Below, piece by piece: positions 1-5,368 of a stretch of 6,049 nt of DNA. Every line of letters starts with the position of its first letter. Position 1 is the first letter of the stretch. The position numbers and the translations under genes are program-made. The DNA comes from Burkholderiales bacterium (GTDB taxonomy: Bacteria; Pseudomonadota; Gammaproteobacteria; Burkholderiales; Burkholderiaceae_C). The notes beneath the pieces are model-generated. The model had not been told where the DNA came from and made no database searches. It worked only from the letters and a program-made list of their open reading frames with translations. The stretch lies in contig JANXMO010000257.1 in assembly GCA_025354615.1 (NCBI GenBank), positions 1 to 6,049 on the forward strand. The letters run 5' to 3'.

Positions 1-76
1 GGTGTTGCACTTCGGATTTGAGGCCACCCAGGCATTTGACTTGCCATTCGCCCTCCACGACATTTTCAAAATTTTC

Positions 77-829
77 ATGTACATCGGCACCGCAGGCTGG
101 TCGATTCCCCTTGCGGCGGCCGACGCGTTTCCCGGCGAAGGCCAGCACCTTGATCGATATGCGCGTGTGTTGAACGGCGTTGAAATCAACACTTCGTTCT
201 ACCGCAGCCACCGAACACAGGTCTACGAACGCTGGGCGGCAAAAACCCCGCCAGGCTTTCGGTTTTCGGTCAAGGTGCCGCGCCACATCACCCATGAGCG
301 GCGCCTGCGCGATGCGCGTGAGCCGCTGCAGCAGTTGTTGACGGAAGTTGCGGGGCTGGGCGATCGGCTGGCCGTACTCCTGGTACAGCTGCCGCCGTCA
401 CTGGTCTTTGATGTGCAAACCGTGCGCAGCTTTTTTGAGCTGCTGGCCGACTTGTTCACTGGCGCTGTGGTGTGCGAGCCGCGGCATGCCAGCTGGTTCA
501 CGCCGTCGGCCGACGGCCTTTTGGCCGAGCTGAAGGTGTCGCGTGTGGCGGCCGACCCGGCACGGTGGCCGCAAGCGGCACGACCTGGCGGGTGGCTGGG
601 GTCACGGCAAGACGGCAATGGCGCCGTGCTTTACCACCGCTGGCACGGTTCGCCGCGCATCTACTGGTCGCGCTACGAAGCCGAGTGGCTGAGCCAGCGT
701 GCGCAGCAGTTGAAGCAGTGGTCATCGGAATCCGAATGCTGGTGCATTTTTGACAACACGGCGGCAGGCGCCGCGGTGTTCAACGCGTTGGAGCTGCAGC
801 AGGCGTTGCGGCCGGCAGCAGCGGCTTGA
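77..829 (+). CDS. DUF72 (YecE-like) TIM-barrel protein
   Basis: A 250-residue protein of the DUF72/YecE family, which adopts a TIM-barrel-like fold. Its biochemical role is not firmly established, so no reaction is assigned. The family landmarks are visible in order: YIGTAGWS at residues 2-9, VEINTSFYR at 35-43, KVPRHITH at 66-73, LLVQLPPS at 101-108, CEPRHASW at 133-140, RWHGSPRIYWSRY at 188-200 and CIFDNTAAGAA at 223-233. The length fits the family. The ATG at 77 was chosen because members normally begin one to three residues before the YIGTAGW strand. The frame stays open upstream to a GTG at position 2, but those 25 residues do not resemble the family. No clear Shine-Dalgarno sequence precedes the ATG. 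The gene ends in TGA and is convergent with the GST gene 70 bp downstream. The family call is secure; the function is unknown. Confidence 0.92.
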   Translation: MYIGTAGWSIPLAAADAFPGEGQHLDRYARVLNGVEINTSFYRSHRTQVYERWAAKTPPGFRFSVKVPRHITHERRLRDAREPLQQLLTEVAGLGDRLAVLLVQLPPSLVFDVQTVRSFFELLADLFTGAVVCEPRHASWFTPSADGLLAELKVSRVAADPARWPQAARPGGWLGSRQDGNGAVLYHRWHGSPRIYWSRYEAEWLSQRAQQLKQWSSESECWCIFDNTAAGAAVFNALELQQALRPAAAA

Positions 830-899
830 CGACCCTCGCAGCGCTTCACAAGCCCAGGTTTAGCACCGTGCAGCGCCGGCCGTGTTGGCGCAGCGCTGA

Positions 900-1601
900 T
901 CAACGCGCGGGAATGGCAAGACCGCGGGTTACGGCGGGCCGTGCCTTGAAGGCATCGAGTGCGCGCAGCACTTGTGGAAAGCTGGTGATGCCCACGAGAT
1001 CGCCCGCGTCATAAAACCCGGTGAGGGTGTTGAGCCAAGGGAAGGTGGCGATGTCGGCAATCGAATACCCGTCGCCCATGATCCACTTGCGGCCGGTCAA
1101 TCGCTGGTCAAGCACGCCCAGCAAGCGTTTCACTTCTGCCGCGTAGCGGTCGCGTGGGCGTTTGTCCGCATAGTCCTTGCCCGCCAATTTATGGAAGAAA
1201 CCGAGCTGGCCGAACATCGGGCCCACTCCGCCCATTTGAAACATCAGCCACTGGATGGTTTCATAACGGGCGGCTGCCTCTTGCGCAATGAACTGCCCGG
1301 TTTTGTCAGCCAGGTACAGCAGGATGGCACCCGACTCAAAGAGACATATCGGTTGGCCTGCGGGGCCGTTCGGATCGAGGATGGCCGGAATCTTGTTGTT
1401 CGGATTGAGGGACAGGAATTCGGGTGACAGCTGCTCGTTGGCGTCGAAACGAACCAAATGGGGCTCGTAAGCCAGGCCCATTTCTTCCAGGCAAATTGAC
1501 ACTTTGACGCCATTGGGCGTGGGCAATGAGTAAAGCTGCAACCGCTCCGGGTGCTGAGCCGGCCATTTCTGGGTGATCGCGAAAGCGGAAAGATCGGTCA
1601 T
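900..1601 (-). CDS. Nu-class glutathione S-transferase (YfcG/YghU-like)
   Basis: A 233-residue cytosolic glutathione transferase of the bacterial nu class, related to E. coli YfcG and YghU, whose characterised members show disulfide-bond reductase activity with glutathione. The N-terminal thioredoxin-like domain (about residues 20-105) has the class signature LYSLPTPNGVKV at 23-34. Its Thr28 and Asn30 correspond to the thiol-contacting residues of this class in place of the Tyr, Ser or Cys of other GSTs. NPNNKIPAI at 66-74 carries the cis-proline loop, and FESGAILLYLA at 88-98 carries the Glu-Ser pair that binds the gamma-glutamyl group. The helical C-terminal domain includes MGDGYSIADIATFPW at 175-189, the N-capping box of GSTs. 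The ATG at 1601 was preferred over an in-frame ATG at 1655 because family members start just before this point. No strong ribosome binding site is seen. The physiological substrate is unknown. Confidence 0.93.
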   Translation of the reverse strand: MTDLSAFAITQKWPAQHPERLQLYSLPTPNGVKVSICLEEMGLAYEPHLVRFDANEQLSPEFLSLNPNNKIPAILDPNGPAGQPICLFESGAILLYLADKTGQFIAQEAAARYETIQWLMFQMGGVGPMFGQLGFFHKLAGKDYADKRPRDRYAAEVKRLLGVLDQRLTGRKWIMGDGYSIADIATFPWLNTLTGFYDAGDLVGITSFPQVLRALDAFKARPAVTRGLAIPAR

Positions 1602-1647
1602 GGCATTGGCGCTGAGGCGGTCGTTGTTGCAAAAAGGCGTTTTCGCG

Positions 1648-1662
1648 GCGCGCAATGCGCGC
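1648..1662 (-). terminator. Possible stem-loop after the glycine-zipper gene
   Basis: Between the glycine-zipper gene (stop at 1734) and the GST start there is a perfect 6-bp GC stem (GCGCGC at 1648-1653 and 1657-1662) with a 3-base loop. A run of five T on the minus strand (1631-1635) lies about 12 bases beyond the stem. That is farther than in a classical intrinsic terminator, so this may only slow transcription or be chance in GC-rich DNA. Confidence 0.25.
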
Positions 1663-1733
1663 AGGCCCCACGCACTGCAGGCGGCGCTGAGCAGAGAACT
1701 TCCTGCACAGGCCGCCCAAAGTGCTTGAGGCGA

Positions 1734-2795
1734 TCAAAGGCGGATCAACACGCCGTTTTCGATTTTCACCCGCGTACCCACCGGCGTGGCGGGCTCGTCA
1801 GCGTAATCAAAGGTCTGCGTCGTGCCGTTTTCCAATCGAACCGTGACGCGGTGGACTTTCGATTTGTCCATGTTGTTCTGCACTCGGTTGCCTGCGTAAG
1901 CACCGCCGACGGCACCGAGGATGCGCGCCAAGTCCTGGCCGCGTCCATCACCAACTTGGTTGCCGACCACGCCGCCCAGCACGCCGCCCGCAATGGTGCC
2001 GATCACGTTCGACGAATCACCTTTGATTTCAACCAGATTGACCGACTCCACGACGCCGCAATTGGCGCAAGACACCGCTTGCTGGCGGTCGCGGCGGTCA
2101 CCGTCGTTCGACGTGCCGGTCAACGTGCTTTCGAAGTGCTGGCGCGATTCCCGCCTGTCGCTGACCAAGATGGCGTCGGCCACCAGCGTGCCGCGAATGC
2201 TGTCGTTGCGGCGCACGACATAGTTGCCTTCATAAACGCCGCGGCTGACTTCCGTCAGCGAAATGCGGTTGGCAACCCCCTGCACCGCCACCCGCGCCTG
2301 GCCGCCTGGCGTGCCGGTGACGGAAAAGTTCAGCTCGTCGCCGGGGCGAACACGCTCGGGTGCCTGCACGTTGAACGTCGTGATCTGTGCTGTTGGCACC
2401 GGGCTACGGGCCCCGAGCACCAGTGAACGGTCGAGCGAGGCGCTGGTGGCGCGTCCGTCTTTCAGAACGCGGGCGGTGACGGCGCTGGCGGAGGTCAGCT
2501 TGTCACGCTGGCGCACGGTGTATTCGCCTTCATAGTGACCGGGGCGCACTTCGGTCAGCGTCAATGGAGCCGTGGCACCAGCAATTTGCACGGTAACGGT
2601 AGCGCCCTGCGTACCGTCCAGGCTGAAGGGAATGACGTTGCCGGGCGTCAGGCGTTGCACCTGTTCAACGCCAAAGCTGTTGATGAAAGCACTCGTTGAT
2701 ACACCGGTTTGTGCACTCACGACACCAGGCCAGGCGCAAGGCAACGCAACGGCCATGGTGAGAAACAGGTGAGACAAATGACGTTTGATATTCAT
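1734..2795 (-). CDS. Exported glycine-zipper 2TM protein with two 100-residue repeats
   Basis: A 353-residue exported protein. Residues 1-29 form a signal peptide: basic MNIKRH, a hydrophobic core, and VSA before Gln29 as a likely signal peptidase I site. The Cys20 context (ALPC) is not a good lipobox. Two similar beta-rich units follow at about 37-126 and 137-226, exactly 100 residues apart, e.g. LTEVRPGHYEGEYTV at 80-94 against LTEVSRGVYEGNYVV at 180-194. A polar linker (about 227-240) leads to CANC (Cys243, Cys246) and a glycine-zipper 2TM domain of the 17-kDa surface antigen type: VIGTIAGGVLGGVVGNQVG at 264-282 and ILGAVGGAYAGNRVQ at 292-306. The C-terminal segment 314-353 is probably beta-stranded (VTVRLENGTTQTFDY). 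The last domain suggests envelope association; the function is unknown. Start at 2795 is supported by the signal peptide and a GAAAGG motif. The gene is divergent from the cyclo-ligase gene. Confidence 0.88.
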   Translation of the reverse strand: MNIKRHLSHLFLTMAVALPCAWPGVVSAQTGVSTSAFINSFGVEQVQRLTPGNVIPFSLDGTQGATVTVQIAGATAPLTLTEVRPGHYEGEYTVRQRDKLTSASAVTARVLKDGRATSASLDRSLVLGARSPVPTAQITTFNVQAPERVRPGDELNFSVTGTPGGQARVAVQGVANRISLTEVSRGVYEGNYVVRRNDSIRGTLVADAILVSDRRESRQHFESTLTGTSNDGDRRDRQQAVSCANCGVVESVNLVEIKGDSSNVIGTIAGGVLGGVVGNQVGDGRGQDLARILGAVGGAYAGNRVQNNMDKSKVHRVTVRLENGTTQTFDYADEPATPVGTRVKIENGVLIRL

Positions 2796-3034
2796 GGAAA
2801 ACCTTTCAAAGGGAGCGGGGCGCCATGGACTGCGCATTGGAAAAAACGGCATCAATGAATAAACGCAAACCGCCACTTCCCTTATGACAGATCGCGACCA
2901 CACAAGGCGTAGGACAGCAACGTTTCCTGCCATTTGACACCGAATTCATGCGCTCCAAATCGTTCGGCCCCGAAGTATCAAACGCCACGCGCATCTCTTG
3001 CACAATGAGCCGGCCCTGGCTTTGCGCACCGCTT
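2796..3034. other. Divergent intergenic region between glycine-zipper and cyclo-ligase genes
   Basis: About 240 bp separate the two divergent starts, so promoters for both genes should lie here. A perfect TTGACA (2934-2939, plus strand) is visible, but no good -10 hexamer follows at 15-19 bp, so no promoter is called. The region is less GC-rich than the genes, with A-rich stretches at 2839-2846 and 2857-2868. In E. coli the cyclo-ligase gene ygfA lies behind the 6S RNA gene; no 6S-like sequence was recognised here. Confidence 0.45.
2802..2807 (-). promoter_or_regulatory. Ribosome binding site of the glycine-zipper gene
   Basis: The minus strand reads GAAAGG, six bases before the ATG at 2795. 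The frame is open upstream as far as 2933 with several other ATG codons, so this motif together with the signal peptide decides the start. No convincing -35/-10 promoter pair could be identified by eye upstream of it. Confidence 0.6.
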
Positions 3035-3622
3035 ATGTCTTTCGACGACCCCACCACCGACCGCGGCGCATTGCGCGCCAAGCTGCTGGCTGCCCGCCTG
3101 TCATTGCCTGATCGCGACGAGCGCACTGTTGCGTTGCAAGAGGCCTTGCGGGTCTGGCTGCTCGGGCGCGAGGAAACGCGGATTGGCGGCTACTGGCCGA
3201 TCAAGGGCGAGTTCGACCCGTTGCCAGCCTTGTACCGTTGGAGCGAAGGTGCGCCAGGGCGGCGCATTGGCCTGCCGGTGTCAGACCGCGGCTCGGGTTC
3301 ATTGAGTTTTCGTGTCTGGTTTCCCGGCTGTCCGATGGAGCCGGATCATCACGACATCCCCAAGCCGAAGGGCACCGCTGTATTCGAGCCGCAAATGCTT
3401 CTGCTGCCGTGCATGGGTTACGGCCCGGGCGGCGTGCGCTTCGGTTATGGCGGCGGCTTTTACGCCCGCACGGTCGCCGCCATGGTGCCGCGCTTGTTCA
3501 CCGTGGGCCTGTGTTACTCGAACGGCTTTTTGCCTTTTTTGCGCGCGGTTGAAGGCGAAGCGCCGCTTGACGCGCTGGTCACCGATGACGGTGTGGTCTG
3601 GCAACGCAACGACAACGCCTGA
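3035..3622 (+). CDS. 5-formyltetrahydrofolate cyclo-ligase
   Basis: The enzyme 5-formyl-THF cyclo-ligase (MTHFS, YgfA/FAU1 family) uses ATP in the cytosol to convert 5-formyltetrahydrofolate to 5,10-methenyltetrahydrofolate, returning this storage form to one-carbon metabolism. With the start at 3035 it has 195 residues, the normal size. Landmarks: a basic N-terminal helix LRAKLLAARLSLP at 13-25, GYWPIKGEFDP at 52-62 (the substrate region), IPKPKGT at 108-114, and the glycine-rich nucleotide loop LLLPCMGYGPGG at 122-133 running into VRFGYGGGFYAR at 134-145. The last motif usually ends in Y-D-R; here it reads Tyr-Ala-Arg (Ala144). The C-terminal LDALVTDDGVV at 178-188 is typical. The start is uncertain: in-frame ATGs also exist at 3005 and 2948, and none has a clear Shine-Dalgarno sequence. 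3035 gives the best fit to the family length. The gene is divergent from the glycine-zipper gene and convergent with the glycosyltransferase gene. Confidence 0.92.
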   Translation: MSFDDPTTDRGALRAKLLAARLSLPDRDERTVALQEALRVWLLGREETRIGGYWPIKGEFDPLPALYRWSEGAPGRRIGLPVSDRGSGSLSFRVWFPGCPMEPDHHDIPKPKGTAVFEPQMLLLPCMGYGPGGVRFGYGGGFYARTVAAMVPRLFTVGLCYSNGFLPFLRAVEGEAPLDALVTDDGVVWQRNDNA

Positions 3623-3637
3623 CGCAGCGCTTGCTGC

Positions 3638-3639
3638 TA
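3638..3639. repeat. Left TA target-site copy
   Basis: A TA dinucleotide immediately outside the left terminal repeat, within CTAG at 3637-3640. The matching copy is at 3800-3801. If these are target-site duplications, the empty site would read GCTGCTAGGCGATG. Confidence 0.5.
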
Positions 3640-3799
3640 GTGCAGTGTTTCACGCTGATCGGCACTTATAAAACCGCGCCTTTGTCCCTGTGGCGGCATT
3701 GCCCATCCTCGCGATACCGAGGTATCGCTGTGGTGGGCGCCTTGCCACAGCGCCAAATGCATCGGCTTTATAAGTACCGCCATCAGTGAAACACTGCAC
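3640..3799. mobile_element. Palindromic MITE-like element with TA/CTAG flanks
   Basis: A 160-bp element that is an imperfect palindrome over its whole length. The terminal repeats are perfect for 13 bp (GTGCAGTGTTTCA at 3640-3652 and its complement at 3787-3799), or 16 bp when the flanking CTA is counted. Both arms continue with CTGAT, then ACTTATAAA (3664-3672 and complement), CTGTGGC (3688-3694 and complement), and meet in GCGATACC (3711-3718) paired with GGTATCGC (3721-3728) around a 2-base loop. By eye roughly three quarters of each 82-base arm pairs. TA flanks both ends, inside CTAG on each side (3637-3640, 3799-3802). IS630 is known to target CTAG and duplicate TA. There is no coding capacity for a transposase. 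Inference: a non-autonomous IS630/Tc1-mariner-type MITE. It sits between two gene ends and as RNA would form a long hairpin on either strand, so it may also serve as a bidirectional terminator. Confidence 0.72.
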
Positions 3800-3801
3800 T
3801 A
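3800..3801. repeat. Right TA target-site copy
   Basis: A TA dinucleotide immediately outside the right terminal repeat, within CTAG at 3799-3802, pairing with the copy at 3638-3639. The stop codon of the glycosyltransferase gene begins 21 bases further on, so the insertion did not disrupt it. Confidence 0.5.
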
Positions 3802-3821
3802 GGCGATGACCGCAAGCCGGG

Positions 3822-5072
3822 CTATGGCGGTACGGCATCGCTCGCCAGCAGCGCTTCGAATTGGTCGCCCAGCGCTTGGGTTTGCGCAGCATGGCTGAAG
3901 CTGGCGTAACGCGCGGCAAAGGCGCGGGCAGCGGCAGTGAATGACGACGTCTGGAGCAGCTGGCGCACCAGCGCTGTGTAAAGAAGCGGCCGCGCCTGTT
4001 CCGCCGCATTGAGGCCAGCGCCGGTGCGGCCCACCGCACGGGCCATCAAGAACTGCTCCGGGTTCATCGGCAGCAGCAGCACCGGCACCCCGGCCAGCAA
4101 AGCTTGCGCCAGCGTGGCTTCACCGGCGTGGCACACCACCAGCGCGCATTCATCCGCAAAGACAGGCCCCAGCGGCACCGGGGCGGCGCTGTAAGCCACC
4201 GAAGCGGCTTGATACGGCGGCGGCTTGCCACTGGCCAGCTCGGGCAAATAACACAGCGTGCGGCAGCCGGCCTGGTCCAGCGCCTGCAGCACTTGCACGT
4301 GGTCCGGATGGGCCGACTTCAAATAAGCAAACACCCGCGGGCCCGGGCCCGCGGGCCAGGGCGGCGCCTGCCCGGCAGCATTGGCGGTGAAATTGGGGCC
4401 GAACCAGCGCACGTCGCGGCGCGCCAACGGCGCGGCGGCTGGTGCTGCCGCCGTCACGGCGTAATGATCGAATTCAGGCCAGCTGCACAGCAACGGCCTG
4501 TCGCCGGCAAACAGCTGCCACAAGCGCTGCAACGGTGGCCGATCAAAGCTGTGCAACACGGCGTTGACCGTTGCCAGCACCTGCGCTTCGGCGTGCGCCA
4601 CGCGGCCGGCCGCCAGCGGCTCCCAGTCACGAAACGGCGGCAGCGGCTGCACATCGGGCGGCATGTAAAAGCCGATGCCGAGAGTGGCCACCGGCAAACC
4701 GGCCACGCGCGCAGCCAGCACCGCCGTTGGTGCGTAGTCGCACACCAGCGCCTGGGCGCCGCACAGGCGCAGGGCTGACAACCAGCCCTGCACTTGCGCA
4801 CGCAGGTGCTGCGGCTGCAGGTAGCCGTTGCTCAACAAGATTTCAGCCAGGCTGACCGGTGGCTCGGGCACGCCCACGGTACGGAACATCCACAGCGGCG
4901 CCTGCAGCCGCTCGCCCGGCACCTCGCGCAGCACCTGGTCGGTCTGCACCAGGTCGCGCAGCACCAGCGTGGTGGCGTGGCCACGCCGTTGCACCTCGAG
5001 CGCCAGCGGCTTGATGCGGCCCGCATGGCCCAGGCCGCCGCCCAGCTCCCAAGCGAATAGAAAATGCGCCAT
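3822..5072 (-). CDS. GT-B fold glycosyltransferase (GT1-like)
   Basis: A 416-residue protein resembling GT1-type (UGT/MurG-like, GT-B fold) glycosyltransferases, which transfer a sugar from a nucleotide donor to an acceptor. The N-terminal Rossmann domain opens with FLFAWELGGGLGHAGR (residues 4-19), the glycine-rich first loop expected of this fold. The C-terminal donor domain contains VVCHAGEATLAQALLAGVP (312-330) followed by VLLLPMNPEQFLMA (331-344), matching the family pattern HGGxGT...EAL..GVP...P...DQ, but with His-Ala-Gly in place of His-Gly-Gly and Glu-Gln in place of Asp-Gln. There is no signal peptide or clear membrane segment, so it is probably cytosolic or peripheral. Donor and acceptor cannot be read from sequence. 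It starts 15 bp after the small membrane-protein gene, which lies behind lpxC, suggesting co-transcription and an envelope-related acceptor. It ends in TAG just beside the palindromic element. No clear ribosome binding site is visible. Confidence 0.85.
   Translation of the reverse strand: MAHFLFAWELGGGLGHAGRIKPLALEVQRRGHATTLVLRDLVQTDQVLREVPGERLQAPLWMFRTVGVPEPPVSLAEILLSNGYLQPQHLRAQVQGWLSALRLCGAQALVCDYAPTAVLAARVAGLPVATLGIGFYMPPDVQPLPPFRDWEPLAAGRVAHAEAQVLATVNAVLHSFDRPPLQRLWQLFAGDRPLLCSWPEFDHYAVTAAAPAAAPLARRDVRWFGPNFTANAAGQAPPWPAGPGPRVFAYLKSAHPDHVQVLQALDQAGCRTLCYLPELASGKPPPYQAASVAYSAAPVPLGPVFADECALVVCHAGEATLAQALLAGVPVLLLPMNPEQFLMARAVGRTGAGLNAAEQARPLLYTALVRQLLQTSSFTAAARAFAARYASFSHAAQTQALGDQFEALLASDAVPP
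4334..4355. repeat. Perfect 22-bp all-G/C palindrome inside the glycosyltransferase gene
   Basis: Twenty-two consecutive G/C bases that are exactly self-complementary, centred between 4344 and 4345 on CCCGGG. They lie in the part of the gene encoding the Gly-Pro-rich linker (about residues 239-246, PAGPGPR) between the two domains of the glycosyltransferase. High GC and Pro/Gly/Ala codons make such runs more likely here. Confidence 0.6.
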
Positions 5073-5087
5073 GGCCCGAAGCGCGGC

Positions 5088-5294
5088 CTACCAGTGGATG
5101 ATGATCAACACCACGCGGCGCCACACTTCGAGGTTGAACCACAGCAGGCCCAGCGCATACAGCCAGCGCCACGCGGCGCGGCTGCGCGCCATCCAGACGT
5201 CAACCCCGGTGATGATGAAGACGGCAAAAGTGCCCGACGTGGCCAACGCCGCCAGCCCGGTCAACACCAGCAATATCCAGCGCAAGACGGTCAT
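5088..5294 (-). CDS. Small two-helix membrane protein downstream of lpxC
   Basis: A 68-residue hydrophobic protein of unknown function. Two membrane segments are visible: about residues 5-30 (RWILLVLTGLAALATSGTFA and on to ITG) and about 43-66 (RWLYALGLLWFNLEVW, then RRVVLIIIHW). They are joined by a short basic loop (VWMARSRAAWR), which suggests by the positive-inside rule that the loop is cytoplasmic. The second segment is interrupted by Asn54, Glu56 and Arg59-Arg60, so it may be partly amphipathic. The start is uncertain. ATG 5294 begins directly at the hydrophobic stretch and is preferred; an in-frame ATG at 5348 would add 18 polar residues and shorten the gap to lpxC to 19 bp. Neither has a clear ribosome binding site, though translation from 5294 could be coupled through a mini-ORF. 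It sits between lpxC and the glycosyltransferase gene on the same strand, which supports it being real. Confidence 0.7.
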   Translation of the reverse strand: MTVLRWILLVLTGLAALATSGTFAVFIITGVDVWMARSRAAWRWLYALGLLWFNLEVWRRVVLIIIHW

Positions 5295-5368
5295 GGGTGA
5301 AGACGGTTGAAACCCGCGTCCTCGGTATTGCTGAAAGGCCAGCGGCATAACGTCATCGTCATGGCCAT
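5291..5368 (-). CDS. Possible 25-codon coupling ORF between lpxC and the membrane protein
   Basis: An ATG at 5368-5366 overlaps the lpxC stop in the arrangement TGATG. It opens a 25-codon frame ([20 protein letters not shown], then NRLHP) whose TGA at 5293-5291 overlaps the ATG of the membrane-protein gene as ATGA. Both overlaps are of the kind used for translational coupling. Nothing in the peptide resembles a known family, and such overlaps can occur by chance, so it may be only a ribosome bridge or nothing at all. Confidence 0.25.
   Translation of the reverse strand: MAMTMTLCRWPFSNTEDAGFNRLHP

Noticed and set aside
2..76. N-terminal extension of the DUF72 protein from GTG at position 2
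   Set aside because: The 25 extra residues do not match the family, whose members begin just before the YIGTAGW strand.
873..891. Stem GCGCC/GGCGC between the convergent DUF72 and GST genes as a terminator
   Set aside because: Only 5 bp with a 9-base loop and no T run on either side; not distinguishable from chance.
1551..2426. Long plus-strand open frame (291 codons) antisense to the glycine-zipper gene
   Set aside because: It lies opposite a gene with a signal peptide and recognisable domains, has no family-like motifs, and is explained by the scarcity of stop codons in GC-rich DNA.
2934..2960. TTGACA at 2934-2939 as a sigma-70 promoter for the cyclo-ligase gene
   Set aside because: No hexamer better than three of six matches to TATAAT was found at 15-19 bp spacing, so the -35 match alone is not enough.
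2796..3034. 6S RNA gene upstream of the cyclo-ligase gene, as in E. coli ssrS-ygfA
   Set aside because: No conserved 6S sequence blocks or long closing stem could be recognised on the plus strand; a covariance-model search would settle it.
3650..4039. Minus-strand frame running from the glycosyltransferase gene through the palindromic element
   Set aside because: It overlaps the real gene in another frame and continues into the hairpin element; no coherent protein features.
4104..4778. Plus-strand open frame of 224 codons antisense to the glycosyltransferase gene
   Set aside because: Its composition is Arg/Gln/His-rich without motifs, as expected for the shadow of a GC-rich gene; the minus-strand frame carries the GT-B signatures.
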